Positions 33,097-43,940 are shown, counted from the first letter of the stretch. The stretch is DNA of 64,000 bases from Shouchella patagoniensis (GCF_002019705.1 NZ_KV917377.1:2106565-2170564), one strand, 5' to 3'. The notes: a model not told the origin generated them from the letters alone. Made by a program: numbers and translations.

Positions 33097-35106
33097 ATGT
33101 TTAGACGATTTATACACGCCATTCAATTTATGCAGTTACGAACGAAGTTATTTATTGGTTTCGCGGCCATTTTAGTCATTCCTAGTTCCTTAATTGGAAT
33201 TAGTTCCTATCAAAATGCGAAAGAAACCATGTTTTCTGAGATGACATCCGCCACTGAAGAGAGCCTCGAAATTATTGACGGGACACTTAACCTCTTTATT
33301 CAGACTCAAGCAGAAAATATCGAATACATCGCTTCAGCAAGTGATTTGGATCGCTTTTCCGAAGATGAACCGGATGACCAAAGATTTTTGCTCGATTCCT
33401 TTCAAGAATCCAAAAACCACGTAGAACAAACGTATGTCGGGAAGGAAACAGGGGATTTTATTAATTCACCATCATCGTTTCAAAATCCACCTGATTACGA
33501 TCCAAGAGAAAGACCATGGTATCAACGAGCAATGGACCAACCTGGGGAGACGATTATTACAGCCCCCTATATTTCCCAGTCTTCTGAACAACCAGTAACA
33601 ACAATTGCTCGTACAACCGATGATGGATTAGGGGTTGCTGCACTTAATCTAGAATTAACGGTTATCTCTGATATCTTATCAAACGTTTCGATTGGGGAAA
33701 CAGGATACATCTTTTTATTAGACGAAAATAATACATTTGTCTCCCATCCTCACGAAGAACCGGGATCCGAGGCAGACGATTCCTTTCTTTCGCTTCAAGA
33801 AACGAGCGAAGGGTCGCTTTCTTATTCATATAATGACCAGGATCAATCCTTAACATACAAGACAAATGAAGCGACAGGTTGGACGATTGTTGCTTCAATG
33901 TATGACGAGGAAATGAATCAAGCCGTTATGCCTATACTCATTAATGCCATTACTGTCCTATCGATAGCGATTCTTATTGGAGGAACGGTCATTTATCTAC
34001 TTGTTAAGTCCATTAGCAATCCCATTCAAAAACTAATTGGTGTGTCAGAACGTATGGCAGAAGGAGATTTATCGACTGCCTATCATGTGAACCCAAACCA
34101 GTCTGACGAAATCGGCCGACTTGGTCGCTCGTTTGAAAAAATGCGTAGCTCCCTCGTGCTCATGATTACAAATATCCAAGACAAATCGTCTCACTTATCG
34201 GATTCAGCCGATAAGTTAACTGCGATTACAAGTGAGAATATGAGTGCAACAGAGCAAATTACTGAAGCCGTTCAAGAAGTCGCAAGTGGTGTTGAAAAGC
34301 AAAGTATCAGTGTAAGAGAAAGCGAAAAAGTGGCGAATGACATGTCAGTCGAAGTGAGCGATGTTGTAGCAAAAACGAATCAAGTTCATCGTACTGCTAA
34401 TAACGCTGCGGACACGGTCAGCAAAGGTAATGAGGCCATTACAGTGGCAATTGAACAAATGACTCAAATTAAAGAAACGGTTAAAAGTCTTTCCCTACAC
34501 ATCGATACGTTAGGTAAACGTTCGACTGAAATTGAAGAAGTGACTGAAACCATTAAAGGAATAGCGACCCAAACAAACCTTCTTGCGCTGAATGCAGCCA
34601 TTGAAGCAGCAAGAGCAGGCGAACATGGTAGAGGCTTTTCCATTGTCGCAGACGAGGTCAGAAAACTATCAGAAATGACTTCTGCATCAACTGAAACCAT
34701 TACTGAACTCGTTCTCTCTGTTCAAAAAGACACAGAGCTGACGATTCAACAGATGAATAAAAGCAATGATCAAGTGAATAAGGGAATTGAAGTTGTTCAA
34801 ACAGCAGGATCCTCATTTGAAGAAATTAATCAGTTCGTTCAAGTTGTCGCAACCGAAATCAGGCAGTCAGCAAACAATATGGCTGATCTTGGTGAGGACA
34901 GCCAAGCCTTTGCAACAACTTTCCAAGACCTGTCTTCCATTAGTGAGACAGCTTCTGCAAGTATGCAAAACATCTCTGCGTCTACTGAAGAGCAACTTGC
35001 TTCTATGGAAGAAATCACTGCCTCAGTTGAACAATTAGGTGAAGTGGCAATCGAACTTAAACAGTTAATTAGTCAATTTGATGTGGATGATACGACACAT
35101 GAATAA
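33097..35106 (+). CDS. Methyl-accepting chemotaxis protein
   Basis: A 669-residue chemoreceptor: membrane segment 1 (about 18-40), an extracellular dCache-type sensor (about 45-275, with [28 protein letters not shown] and [19 protein letters not shown]), membrane segment 2 (about 280-302), HAMP, then the cytoplasmic coiled coil with hairpin tip [16 protein letters not shown] and [11 protein letters not shown]. The ligand is unknown; the cache fold is typical for amino acids and small organic acids. Confidence 0.95.
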   Translation: MFRRFIHAIQFMQLRTKLFIGFAAILVIPSSLIGISSYQNAKETMFSEMTSATEESLEIIDGTLNLFIQTQAENIEYIASASDLDRFSEDEPDDQRFLLDSFQESKNHVEQTYVGKETGDFINSPSSFQNPPDYDPRERPWYQRAMDQPGETIITAPYISQSSEQPVTTIARTTDDGLGVAALNLELTVISDILSNVSIGETGYIFLLDENNTFVSHPHEEPGSEADDSFLSLQETSEGSLSYSYNDQDQSLTYKTNEATGWTIVASMYDEEMNQAVMPILINAITVLSIAILIGGTVIYLLVKSISNPIQKLIGVSERMAEGDLSTAYHVNPNQSDEIGRLGRSFEKMRSSLVLMITNIQDKSSHLSDSADKLTAITSENMSATEQITEAVQEVASGVEKQSISVRESEKVANDMSVEVSDVVAKTNQVHRTANNAADTVSKGNEAITVAIEQMTQIKETVKSLSLHIDTLGKRSTEIEEVTETIKGIATQTNLLALNAAIEAARAGEHGRGFSIVADEVRKLSEMTSASTETITELVLSVQKDTELTIQQMNKSNDQVNKGIEVVQTAGSSFEEINQFVQVVATEIRQSANNMADLGEDSQAFATTFQDLSSISETASASMQNISASTEEQLASMEEITASVEQLGEVAIELKQLISQFDVDDTTHE

Positions 35107-35164
35107 GCCATTCGGGTTATGAAGATCACCTTTTTTTAAGCTAATTCGTTAATTGAAGCAAAAT

Positions 35165-35200
35165 CAAACAACTGCCCTGTTGAAACGGGGCAGTTGTTTG
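35165..35200. terminator. Bidirectional terminator between the chemoreceptor and pectate lyase
   Basis: A 13-bp perfect stem (35165-35177 / 35188-35200) lies between the two convergent genes. Confidence 0.75.
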
Positions 35201-35239
35201 CATGTATGAGCATAAAAAAAAGAATTTTCTCACCACGTT

Positions 35240-36250
35240 TTAAGGCGTGATTTTCCCAACACCAGCATTCGCACGCACCACGTCTTTTACTTGGTTGACT
35301 GGTGTGACTTGGTAAGAATAAGGCGGGTTATACGTAATGGTTGAAGTCGTTGGAATTTCTCCTGTTGATTGATCAAAGCGATTGTTTATTAAGTGCCAAT
35401 AGCCAACTTGGCTGCTATCTCGACTGACGATTGGATTGTTTGCTCTCTCAAATAGATTTTCCTCAATACGGACTTTTGCCCCCATGCGAGAATTGATGCC
35501 CGTTTCATTAATCCCATTGTAGTAGTTGCTATAAATGTGGGCTTCACCAAAGCGAATCGAAGGAACTCGAGAATTGAGGTTTTCAAAGTAATTATTATGG
35601 AAAGTGATTTTTCGATTGTATGAATCTGAATCAGAAGAGCCCATCAACATACTCTTCCAGCTATCATGTACGTAATTCCAAGAGAATGTAATATAGTCAG
35701 CATCTCTTTTTACATCAAACAACCCATCGTAATAATCTTTATGAACATCAAGACTATTATAAAGCTCGTTATGATCAACCCATATGTTTTTAGATGGTCC
35801 TTCTATGCTAATCGCGTCTTTATCTCCTATATTGACGTGATGGATTTTCAAGTTGCGAATAATCACATTGTTTGCTCGCCACACTTTAATGCCAATGCCA
35901 TTTAATTCACCTTGAGTGCCTACCCCTAAAATGGAAACATCGTTTACATCTTTAATATCAATTTTGTTTGCAGATGTATTCGATGGCGTTATGGTACCGT
36001 TTACATAAATCGTCAGAGGTGTATTACTGCTTTTGTTTTTTAAGGCCGTAAGCAATTGATCTCCAGTAGAGACAGTGACGGTTTGGCCTCCAGCTCCTCC
36101 CGTTGTGCCGCCGTTAAGAGTCGCAAAACCTTGCATGGAAAAACCAGCATTGATCGTGGCTTCACTTTCCCCTTTAGCCATTGAGGGTATAGCGAAAATC
36201 CCAAACACGAGTAAAAGCATGGTCAATATCGATAAGACCTTTCTCAACAT
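35240..36250 (-). CDS. Secreted pectate lyase (PL1 family)
   Basis: A 336-residue exoenzyme with signal peptide [20 protein letters not shown] and cleavage after SMA. The parallel beta-helix has [10 protein letters not shown] (Ca-binding), [33 protein letters not shown] and the catalytic-Arg region [19 protein letters not shown]. It cleaves polygalacturonate by beta-elimination. ATG 36250 (AGGGG upstream) is used instead of 36268. No pectin-uptake genes nearby. Confidence 0.93.
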   Translation of the reverse strand: MLRKVLSILTMLLLVFGIFAIPSMAKGESEATINAGFSMQGFATLNGGTTGGAGGQTVTVSTGDQLLTALKNKSSNTPLTIYVNGTITPSNTSANKIDIKDVNDVSILGVGTQGELNGIGIKVWRANNVIIRNLKIHHVNIGDKDAISIEGPSKNIWVDHNELYNSLDVHKDYYDGLFDVKRDADYITFSWNYVHDSWKSMLMGSSDSDSYNRKITFHNNYFENLNSRVPSIRFGEAHIYSNYYNGINETGINSRMGAKVRIEENLFERANNPIVSRDSSQVGYWHLINNRFDQSTGEIPTTSTITYNPPYSYQVTPVNQVKDVVRANAGVGKITP

Positions 36251-36465
36251 CCATCCCCTACTTTCCATTTGTTTAGTAACTTAAACGCAAGCCAATCAAA
36301 AACGCATCCCCTGCTTCCCATTTTGTTTAAGAACGTGGCATAGGCACCCACCTTTCCAAAGAATTAGATTTAGCATAGCATATTTTCAGAATAGTTAAAT
36401 TGGGAAATAGCACAGAATGCCATTTTTTACATATGGACTTAGATGTTGGATTTATAAGCATAAAC

Positions 36466-36506
36466 AGAAAAAAACCGTCTAGTTTAGTTAACTAGACGGT
36501 TTTTTT
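36466..36506 (-). terminator. Terminator of the SDR gene
   Basis: A 14-bp stem AAAACCGTCTAGTT / AACTAGACGGTTTT with T runs on both strands. Confidence 0.9.
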
Positions 36507-36515
36507 CTGTTTTTA

Positions 36516-37385
36516 TTACGAGCTAATATAGTCCCCACCATTGATATGAATGGCTTGTCCTGTCATGTATGAAGAGTCGTTTGACGCAAGTAACACATAA
36601 GCACCTACAAGTTCACTTGGCTGTCCGACTCTTCCCATCGGCGTCTGCGTCCCAAATTCAGATACTTTCTCTTCGTCAAACGATGCTGGAATGAGCGGTG
36701 TCCATATTGGGCCAGGCGCCACGCTGTTCACGCGAATGTTTTTTGGCGCAAGGGATTGAGCCATCGACCGAGTGAAAGCAGTGATTGCACCCTTTGTACT
36801 TGTATAATCGATGAGCGATACATTGCCACGGTAGGCATTGATTGAGGACGTGTTGATAATCGCACTGCCTTCTTTTAAATGATCAAGGGCAGCTTTTGTG
36901 AAATAAACATAAGAATAAAAGTTTGTAGCAAATGTACGCTGCAACTGCTCCGCACTTAACTCACGTAAATCATTGACTGTATGTTGCTCTGCCGCATTGT
37001 TTACAAGGATATCAATTCCACCTAATTTAGCAACCGTCTGTTCTACACAGTCTTTACTGAAAGTCTCTTCCGCTATATCGCCAGAAATGAGGAGGCACTG
37101 TACCCCTTCTTTTTCGACTCGCTTTTTTGTGTCTTCCGCATCTTCGTGCTCATCTAAATACACGATTGCGATATGAGCGCCTTCCTTTGCGTAACCCACT
37201 GCAACAGCTCGTCCAATGCCCGAATCGCCACCAGTAATTAATGCAACTTTTCCCTTCAGTTTCCCTGTACCGATATGTGTATCATCTTCATAGATCGGAC
37301 GTGGGTCCATCGCAGCTTCACTGCCTGGTTGTTTGTTCTGTTTCTGGGGCGGGATGCCCTCGGTTAAGTAATGAGTTAAATCCAT
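36516..37385 (-). CDS. SDR-family oxidoreductase, general stress type (YdaD/YhdF-like)
   Basis: A 289-residue short-chain dehydrogenase with an N-terminal extension (GIPPQKQNKQPGSEAAMDPRPIY) typical of YdaD/YhdF. The NAD(P) motif is TGGDSGIGRAVA, with NNAA, catalytic Ser (INTSSINA) and YTSTKGA (Tyr/Lys). Substrate unknown; the B. subtilis relatives are sigma-B-dependent general stress proteins. A sigma-B-like promoter precedes it. Confidence 0.9.
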   Translation of the reverse strand: MDLTHYLTEGIPPQKQNKQPGSEAAMDPRPIYEDDTHIGTGKLKGKVALITGGDSGIGRAVAVGYAKEGAHIAIVYLDEHEDAEDTKKRVEKEGVQCLLISGDIAEETFSKDCVEQTVAKLGGIDILVNNAAEQHTVNDLRELSAEQLQRTFATNFYSYVYFTKAALDHLKEGSAIINTSSINAYRGNVSLIDYTSTKGAITAFTRSMAQSLAPKNIRVNSVAPGPIWTPLIPASFDEEKVSEFGTQTPMGRVGQPSELVGAYVLLASNDSSYMTGQAIHINGGDYISS

Positions 37386-37420
37386 TTCAAGAAGACCTCC
37401 TAGTTGTTGATAGTGTTGGT

Positions 37421-37446
37421 ATTCCTAAAATGACAAGAGTTTAAAC
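37421..37446 (-). promoter_or_regulatory. Sigma-B-type promoter of the SDR gene
   Basis: Minus strand GTTTAA (37441-37446, perfect), 14 nt, AGGAAT (37421-37426, 4/6). Confidence 0.5.
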
Positions 37447-37593
37447 ATCAAAATTTAACTTTAGGCTAGCTATTTTTATTCATCCTCTCTCTTTCCATGC
37501 ACATTTAATCTTTGTTGAGATAAGAAATACGTGTATAGAAAGGAAGGACATTGTAGAAATTAACCATATGACGCAAGTAGGGTAGGGGTGCTT

Positions 37594-39102
37594 ATGTTTA
37601 AACGCCGAAAGCAAAAACCTTTGGAGAACATACAAACGAAATCGGAAACGCCCAAGTCGCTAGAAGCTTTACTTGAGACTTGTCAAAAATCCGTTGATTT
37701 TCATTCCTTTAAACTGACTGAAGATAGTCCTTACCACGTCTATTATATAGAAACCCTTGTGAAACCTGAGTTGGTTCACGATGACATTCTCCTCTACTTA
37801 AAAAAATCGGAAAATACAACGTTACTTGACCTCAAAAAAGACGTTCCAGTAGGAGATACGAAAATTCTCAGTGGAGTGCCCGAAATTGAAGAAGCATTAA
37901 TGTTAGGCCATGTCCTTGTTCGTTCAGAAGTAAATCCGAATGAAGTTCTCTCCATCCCTGCTCTCTTTAGTGAGACACGGTCCATTTCCGCTCCAGAAGT
38001 GGAATTTAGTGTTGTCGGTCCGAAAGATGCTTTTGTTGAACCACTTAACCTTAATTTAAACCTTATTCGCAGGCGACTTCCGATTTCAACACTCATTGTT
38101 GATGAAATCAAAGTCGGAGATTTAAGTCATACCAGAATCGCAATCCTACATATTAAAGGAATTGCTGATACAGCGAATGTACATACAGCTATCCAACGAA
38201 TTAGAGATATTCAGTATGATCAGATTGCTGATAGTTCTTTCATTGCTCAAATGATCTCTGATCATTCATCTTCTCCTTTCCCTCAATTAATCGATACGGA
38301 AAGACCAGACCGAGTATCCAGCGCACTTGCCGAAGGAAAGGTCGTCATTATTGTTGATGGTTCACCCCAAGTTTTAACAGGTCCTACCACACTTATCGAA
38401 TTCTTTTCGGCTTTTGAAGATTACTTTATCGCTTGGCCACTCGCTTCCATTTTTCGACTTATTCGCTTAGTGGCTGTTCTTTTTTCAACGCTCTCGACGG
38501 CATTGTATGTCTCAGTTGTGACGTATCATTATGAAATGATTCCAAGTAGGTTATTGGATACGCTCGTCTCTTCAAGAATTGGCATTCCCTTGCCTCCTAT
38601 CGTGGAGGCCATCGTATTGGAACTTGTCATTGAATTGCTGCGAGAAGCTGGGGCAAGATTACCCACGAAAATCGGTCAAACAATTGGGATTGTTGGCGGG
38701 ATTGTGATTGGGACGGCAGCTGTCGAAGCTGGTTTAACAAGCAATGTCTTACTTATTGTCGTCGCCCTTACGGCACTGGCTTCCTTTACTACACCCGTTT
38801 ATCAGATGAGTAATGCGATTCGATTGATCCGATTTCCGTTTATTCTATTCGCTCAATGGCTTGGCTTTTTAGGTGTCTCCATTTGTTTTGCGTTCTTGTT
38901 AAGTCACTTGCTCAAGCTAACTTCATTAGGTAGACCCTATTTAAGTCCCATTTATCCTTTGCGCGCAACTGATTTCAAAGATGCATTTTTCCGGCTGCCG
39001 TTTAATCTACAATGGCAGCGCCCGATCTCCGTACGAAGTCAACAAACAACTCGCAGTAAGCCACATGATAAGCGCAAAAAACGACGCGATATTGAGGAAT
39101 AG
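37594..39102 (+). CDS. Spore germination protein, GerA (GerKA) family
   Basis: A 502-residue A subunit of a nutrient germinant receptor in the spore inner membrane: soluble N-terminal domain (to about 280), then membrane segments including RLLDTLVSSRIGIPLPPIVEAIVLELVIELLREAGARLP and GIVGGIVIGTAAVEAGL, with cytoplasmic tail. ATG 37594 or GTG 37588 may start it. First gene of an A-B-C operon. Confidence 0.95.
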   Translation: MFKRRKQKPLENIQTKSETPKSLEALLETCQKSVDFHSFKLTEDSPYHVYYIETLVKPELVHDDILLYLKKSENTTLLDLKKDVPVGDTKILSGVPEIEEALMLGHVLVRSEVNPNEVLSIPALFSETRSISAPEVEFSVVGPKDAFVEPLNLNLNLIRRRLPISTLIVDEIKVGDLSHTRIAILHIKGIADTANVHTAIQRIRDIQYDQIADSSFIAQMISDHSSSPFPQLIDTERPDRVSSALAEGKVVIIVDGSPQVLTGPTTLIEFFSAFEDYFIAWPLASIFRLIRLVAVLFSTLSTALYVSVVTYHYEMIPSRLLDTLVSSRIGIPLPPIVEAIVLELVIELLREAGARLPTKIGQTIGIVGGIVIGTAAVEAGLTSNVLLIVVALTALASFTTPVYQMSNAIRLIRFPFILFAQWLGFLGVSICFAFLLSHLLKLTSLGRPYLSPIYPLRATDFKDAFFRLPFNLQWQRPISVRSQQTTRSKPHDKRKKRRDIEE

Positions 39103-39115
39103 GAGGATACCGACA

Positions 39116-40210
39116 ATGCCACTTTTACAAATAAAGGAATCCAAGCAGGTCTCCCCCTTTTTTTCCTTTTATATACTCGTCGGCATGCAGGTTGCCGTTG
39201 GAATTCTCGGATTCCAGCGTATCCTCACTCAACATGCGGGACAAGATGCTTGGATAGCCATCCTAATATCCGGACTTTCCATACACGTTCTCTTATGGAT
39301 CTCTTATCGGATATTAAACAAAGGGAAAGGCGATTTAGTTGCGATTCAAAAAGACTTATTGGGCCCTTTCATTGGCACTGTAGTAAATAGTTATTTCGTC
39401 TTATACTACGCCCTGTTTGTCCTTGTTGTCTTACGGACTTACATTGAAGTCATTCAAGTATGGATGTTTCCAGAGGTGCACCCCTGGGTTTTAGCCGCTC
39501 TCATTCTTTATCTCGTCTATTCTTTTGTCAGTGGTGGATTGCGTGTCGTTGTTGGGATCAGCGTCTTAAACTTTTTTATAGGGTTACCATTATTTCTTTC
39601 TCATATTTTTATGTTTCCACACGCTCACGTATACAATTTATTGCCCGTGCTGGAACACTCGTTTCAAGAAATGATGTTCGCAACCAAAGCGATGACTTTA
39701 AATTATTTAGGCTTTGGCGTTATCTTTATGATTTATCCTTTTTTCAAACAAGCGCCATCCTCTCAAAAATGGGCCCAAGCTGGAGTCTCTTTTACAGTAT
39801 TCACCTATCTGTTCACAATGATCACAAGTCTTATTTATTACAATCAAAATCAACTTGCAAACACGATTTGGCCCACTTTAACAAGTTGGAAAATCGTCAA
39901 CCTTTCTGTCGTAGAAAGATTTGAATACATCGGTCTTTCGATTTGGTTTTTTATTATTCTTTCCAATCTTGCTATCGGATTATGGGCAGCTAGTCGTACG
40001 GCTAAGCGAACCTTCCCAGTCTCGCAACGGACCGCCTTAAGAGTCATTATCATAATTCTTTTCGGTTGTTCTTTCTTTTTTGTCGACCGTGAAAGCATCG
40101 ACCGTTTGAATGGCATCGCATCGGAAATCGGATTTTACACGATTTATGTCTATATCCCGTTCCTCTTCATCATCCAAGCGATTCTATATAAAGTGAGGGA
40201 AAAAAGATGA
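39116..40210 (+). CDS. Spore germination protein, GerB family (APC-like)
   Basis: A 364-residue B subunit with about ten membrane segments. It likely binds the germinant amino acid or sugar. ATG 39116 has AGGAGG 9 nt upstream and follows the A-subunit stop by 13 nt; a longer frame from 38981 overlaps the A gene. Ends overlapping the C-subunit start. Confidence 0.92.
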   Translation: MPLLQIKESKQVSPFFSFYILVGMQVAVGILGFQRILTQHAGQDAWIAILISGLSIHVLLWISYRILNKGKGDLVAIQKDLLGPFIGTVVNSYFVLYYALFVLVVLRTYIEVIQVWMFPEVHPWVLAALILYLVYSFVSGGLRVVVGISVLNFFIGLPLFLSHIFMFPHAHVYNLLPVLEHSFQEMMFATKAMTLNYLGFGVIFMIYPFFKQAPSSQKWAQAGVSFTVFTYLFTMITSLIYYNQNQLANTIWPTLTSWKIVNLSVVERFEYIGLSIWFFIILSNLAIGLWAASRTAKRTFPVSQRTALRVIIIILFGCSFFFVDRESIDRLNGIASEIGFYTIYVYIPFLFIIQAILYKVREKR

Positions 40211-41286
40211 AAAGCAAACTAATACTACTTGGCGTTTGCCTTTTTTGTCTCGCCGGTTGTACGCCAAAAACAAAAGTAATAGAAGAGATCCAATTAGTCC
40301 AAGCTCTTGGCTACGATTATGTAAATGATGAAGAATTCCTAGGAGTTGCAGGGACCCAAATCACTCGTCCAGGAGAAGAAACCTTACCAGAGAATGAAAT
40401 CTTTACAGCTACTGGAAAAACTTCGCGCATGATCCGAAAGAAAATTCAAACCGAATCGTCCAAAACGCTGGTTGAAGGTAGAATCGGCTTGTTGCTTATG
40501 AATAAAGAACTTGCCGAACAAGGCATTTACCATTTTATTAATACGTTTGAAAGAGATTCGATGATTGGAAGGGATATTCACTTGGCTATCGCAGAAGAGA
40601 CGTCCCTCGAGATTCTTTCAGGAGACTATAACTTGGACATTACTGTGTTTGAGTATTTAAATGAATTAATGGAAGAAAGCAACAAGGAAATCCTCCCTGA
40701 AACAAACTTACACACCGTGTTATACCAGTACTATGGAGATGGAATGGATCTGTTTTTACCTGTAATGGACAAGAAAAAGGATCGGGTTTTCGTCATTGGA
40801 CTTGCTTTATTTAATGACGATGTGCTGGTCCACCAATTGAACGTCAGGGAAGCATCTATCTTTAAATTGTTGTACGAACGATTCAGAGGGGGATATTATA
40901 TTATTGAAGTCGATCCTGACACACATGTTAGTGTAGAAAGTGTTAACGCAAGCCCAACGTATAAAATTTATGAAGATCACACTGGCATTCACGTTGGCAT
41001 ACAAGTTGAAGTCAAAGGGTTAGTAAGTGAAAAAGAACAAATTGACACGTCTAAGGAGAGAAATATACAAAAAATACAAAAAGCTGGCATACGTGAATTT
41101 GAAGAGAAAATGACAGCACTGATCACAACTTTTCAGGAGCTAGGAATCGATCCTTTAGGCATTGGCGATCGAGCGAGAAGCCAAATTAGACATTTAAACT
41201 TCAAGGAGTGGGAACGCCTATACCCTCATATCCCAATTGATGTAGACGTTACTCTTGAAATTATTGGATCAGGAATTACGGAGTAG
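40207..41286 (+). CDS. Spore germination lipoprotein, GerC family
   Basis: A 359-residue C subunit with lipoprotein signal MKSKLILLGVCLFCLAGC (lipobox LAGC), RPGEETLPENE, DLFLPVMDKKKDRVFVIGLALF and a C-terminal REFEEKMTALITTFQELGIDPLGIGDRARSQIR domain. Overlaps the B gene by 4 nt. Expected sigma-G expression; no clear promoter identified. Confidence 0.93.
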   Translation: MKSKLILLGVCLFCLAGCTPKTKVIEEIQLVQALGYDYVNDEEFLGVAGTQITRPGEETLPENEIFTATGKTSRMIRKKIQTESSKTLVEGRIGLLLMNKELAEQGIYHFINTFERDSMIGRDIHLAIAEETSLEILSGDYNLDITVFEYLNELMEESNKEILPETNLHTVLYQYYGDGMDLFLPVMDKKKDRVFVIGLALFNDDVLVHQLNVREASIFKLLYERFRGGYYIIEVDPDTHVSVESVNASPTYKIYEDHTGIHVGIQVEVKGLVSEKEQIDTSKERNIQKIQKAGIREFEEKMTALITTFQELGIDPLGIGDRARSQIRHLNFKEWERLYPHIPIDVDVTLEIIGSGITE

Positions 41287-41411
41287 ATGACTTGATTTTG
41301 AAGCACGGACACTATTTAATTTATAGGAATGCACATTATCTTTTCTCAGTTAAACGATGTAGAAAAGGTGATTGCACAACATACATATCAACGTTAAAGG
41401 AGAGATAAACC

Positions 41412-41876
41412 ATGGGTAAGGAACTATCAGTACGTACCGAAATACTCATTCATGCTTCACCCGCTTATGTATGGGAGGTGCTTGTAAACCCTAAATACGT
41501 GGCCGAATGGGATGAGCTGCCAGAAGATTATCCAACTGAACGAATGACAGTGGGAAGTAAAGTGATCTGGGACCTTCCAAACGGAGAGCAATCAATAACC
41601 AAAATCATTAAAGCAGATAAAGAAAAAGAATTAGTGATTGCACTTTTAGGCACCGGTTGGGAAATGAAACCCACTGAGGGAGACGTGGCTTACCATTACA
41701 CTCTAATAGAAAGAGGCGACAAAACGTTAGTAACGCTGTGCATTGGTGATTTCTCTTTACTTAAAGATGGGCAAATGTATTATGATGCTTCTGTTGAATT
41801 TGCTGACAATGCAAAAACAACAATTAAAAGACTCGCAGAAAGCATGCAGGATTTTAGAAAAGACCTTCATTTATGA
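41412..41876 (+). CDS. SRPBCC/START-like domain protein
   Basis: A 154-residue helix-grip protein: TEILIHASPAYVWEVLVNPKYVAEWDELPEDYP, then a beta sheet and a C-terminal helix (AKTTIKRLAESMQDF). This matches the AHSA1/polyketide-cyclase-like superfamily that binds hydrophobic ligands. Function unknown. AAAGGAGAG upstream. Confidence 0.8.
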   Translation: MGKELSVRTEILIHASPAYVWEVLVNPKYVAEWDELPEDYPTERMTVGSKVIWDLPNGEQSITKIIKADKEKELVIALLGTGWEMKPTEGDVAYHYTLIERGDKTLVTLCIGDFSLLKDGQMYYDASVEFADNAKTTIKRLAESMQDFRKDLHL

Positions 41877-41945
41877 TCAAATGCATTTTTTAAGAGTCTA
41901 GATTCAAACTACGGCGTTTGTCCCACCCTTCATCAGCTGTGTGTT

Positions 41946-42749
41946 CTAACCACTTACCGGATAACCCGCCTCTTTAGGTCTTGTTGATTTATACCATTGG
42001 GCACAAAGAATAACAATGATCACAAGATCAACTGCGTCCCCTCCATAATACATAAGCATCCCCCCAGCTTCCGCTTCGACTCGTGGGACGCCGTCCGGAG
42101 GGAACGCATAAATATATTTAGATAGAATTTTGTGTCCTGCTAAGGCAAATACGAGTACCAAGGAGCGATAAAGATAACTATAGCGATAAGGGATTGGGTC
42201 GATATATAACAGCATCGCTGCAAAAAAGTAACCCGCTAAAAAAATGTGTAAATGGACAAGCACATGAATCCACATAGTCGTTTCCATCAGATGGAATAGA
42301 CTCGTTGTGTATAGAAGCCAAAGTCCTCCTATATTTAATAGAGCAGGGACAACCGGATTCGAGAGAATATGGATAGGTCTGCTTCTTAAAACAGCCGTTA
42401 CACTTCTAGCTTGGCTCGTCCGCAATGACCGTAATAGAAGCGTCATTGGAGCTGCTAGTACCATTAATAATGGACCAAGCATTCCTAGAAGCAAGTGACC
42501 AAACATATGAACAACAAAACGTTCATGGGCAGCCGTTGCCATTGGATTCACAACAGTGACGATACATAAGAAACTACCTACTACCCATAATAGTGTACGC
42601 GATGCTGCCCAAGACCTCCCTTTGCGCTTCGATAAGATTACCGCCGTGACATATAGAATGATACCAATCACAAAAGGCAGACCTAATAGGAGTTGGGCAA
42701 GGAAATCGATTGAGTGAGCAGCATGTGCTTCGCCGTGATGATGACTCAT
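41946..42749 (-). CDS. ctaG: Cytochrome c oxidase assembly factor CtaG (caa3-type family)
   Basis: A 267-residue protein with about seven membrane segments; HMFGHLLLGMLGPLLMVLAAPMTLLLR and VHLHIFLAGYFFAAMLLYIDPIP are CtaG_caa3 signatures. It assists CuA/oxidase assembly. The N-terminus is His-rich (MSHHHGEAHAAH). Overlaps the DUF2243 gene by 4 nt. No oxidase genes in the window, so this is probably a second ctaG copy. Confidence 0.9.
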   Translation of the reverse strand: MSHHHGEAHAAHSIDFLAQLLLGLPFVIGIILYVTAVILSKRKGRSWAASRTLLWVVGSFLCIVTVVNPMATAAHERFVVHMFGHLLLGMLGPLLMVLAAPMTLLLRSLRTSQARSVTAVLRSRPIHILSNPVVPALLNIGGLWLLYTTSLFHLMETTMWIHVLVHLHIFLAGYFFAAMLLYIDPIPYRYSYLYRSLVLVFALAGHKILSKYIYAFPPDGVPRVEAEAGGMLMYYGGDAVDLVIIVILCAQWYKSTRPKEAGYPVSG

Positions 42750-43234
42750 GATTCTCCTTCACTCCTCTTCTCCTTCATCGTTCTTTGTGTTTGATAAATG
42801 ATTGTCCCTCCAATCATGGCAATGACTGCGGCAAGGATGTTCCATGTTAAATCATAAGGAAGAAGATCGACCCCATAGCGAATTTGATGAAGACCTAGAA
42901 CTTTATGCTGGATAAGGCCATCATATAAGTTAAACAAGCCTACGCCAAACAACAAACCACCTACCCAGCGCTTTCCCCACCAAGCGCCTCTCCGTCTTAA
43001 ATCAGCAAACATAAAGAGAGCACCGACGGTCGCAAACCAACTAAACGCATGGAAAATTCCGTCTGATATCAGTCCTACCTGTGTCGTAGAGCGATCATAA
43101 AAATGATGCCAATTAAGTAATTGGTGGAACACCACCTCATCAATAAAAGCCACCATACCAAGACCAAATAAAAAACCTGACAAAAGATTTCGACGAGAAT
43201 AAAGAAACTGTTTTTGATTTAAGGCTTTTCCCAT
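42746..43234 (-). CDS. DUF2243 family membrane protein
   Basis: A 162-residue protein with four membrane segments; GFLFGLGMVAFIDEVVFHQLLNWHHFYD, GLFNLYDGLIQHKVLGLHQIR and DLLPYDLTWNI are the DUF2243 hallmarks, with several conserved His that might bind metal. ATG 43234 (AAGGAGAG 9 nt upstream) is chosen over GTG 43255. The pairing with ctaG suggests a role in copper or oxidase assembly (inference). Confidence 0.88.
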   Translation of the reverse strand: MGKALNQKQFLYSRRNLLSGFLFGLGMVAFIDEVVFHQLLNWHHFYDRSTTQVGLISDGIFHAFSWFATVGALFMFADLRRRGAWWGKRWVGGLLFGVGLFNLYDGLIQHKVLGLHQIRYGVDLLPYDLTWNILAAVIAMIGGTIIYQTQRTMKEKRSEGES

Positions 43235-43260
43235 ATTACCGAACTCTCCTTTCACTTAGC

Positions 43261-43514
43261 TATGTATTAAAAGTAAGCATTCTCCACTCTAAGAGAGAGA
43301 ACAAGCCTCTAAGCCTCTCCTATTTTTCTAGGTCTTTCTTAAACCTTTTCTATATGGAATACCCCTCTTTTTCGCTCTGTTAATGAAATCTATCTTTTTA
43401 AACGCATCCGAGTTTTTCACTATCCTTCCCACTCTTTCTATCTGACAAACGTAAGCATAAGGCTCATTCGGCACAATGAATAATCATTTTCTCTACCCTT
43501 CTCCTTTAATTACG
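43261..43514. other. Gene-free stretch
   Basis: AT-rich and T-rich on the plus strand. Apart from the adjacent terminator nothing is supported. Confidence 0.4.
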
Positions 43515-43540
43515 ATAAAAAAAGCCGCATCATGCAGCTT
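43515..43540 (-). terminator. Terminator of the 70-residue gene
   Basis: Stem AAGCCGCAT / ATGCAGCTT with one wobble, followed by a minus-strand run of seven T. Confidence 0.65.
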
Positions 43541-43609
43541 CTTATCTCTCTTCGCCTCTATTACATTGTCTCTTGGTCATTCATTTGCCACCAGATGGTT
43601 CATTTGTCC

Positions 43610-43822
43610 CTACTCTTTATTCAAGTCAGTCACTTCAAAATGGGTTACGTTACTTGAGCGCACAATCACCTCTTCTTCTCCCATCATCCCAAATGAAACA
43701 AATGTGTTTTTCGATAAGGAATCATCAATTGATCTCACTGCTTTTTTAACATCGTCCTCTCTTTCAGCTTCAAATACGGGCTTGTCTTTTCCTACCACGT
43801 ATACTTTCATCCGATAAGCCAT
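43610..43822 (-). CDS. Small protein of unknown function
   Basis: A 70-residue alpha/beta protein (MKVYVVGKDKPVFEAEREDD, VKKAVRSIDDSLSKNTFVSF, then HFEVTDLNKE) with AAGGAGA 11 nt upstream. An ATG four codons in (43810) is an alternative start. No family recognised. Divergent from the BCCT gene. Confidence 0.65.
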   Translation of the reverse strand: MAYRMKVYVVGKDKPVFEAEREDDVKKAVRSIDDSLSKNTFVSFGMMGEEEVIVRSSNVTHFEVTDLNKE

Positions 43823-43940
43823 TCTTCTATCAATCTCCTTTTATAGATAATGTAGTTTCTCTTTACCCTTTGAAACGAACATTCATGCATCCATACAGCA
43901 ATTCAGAAAAAAAAGTAACACACATCTTTTTTTGGTTCAT

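Noticed and set aside
43476-43817. Plus-strand frame of 113 codons
   Set aside because: Overlaps a better-supported minus-strand gene and its terminator, and has no ribosome binding site.
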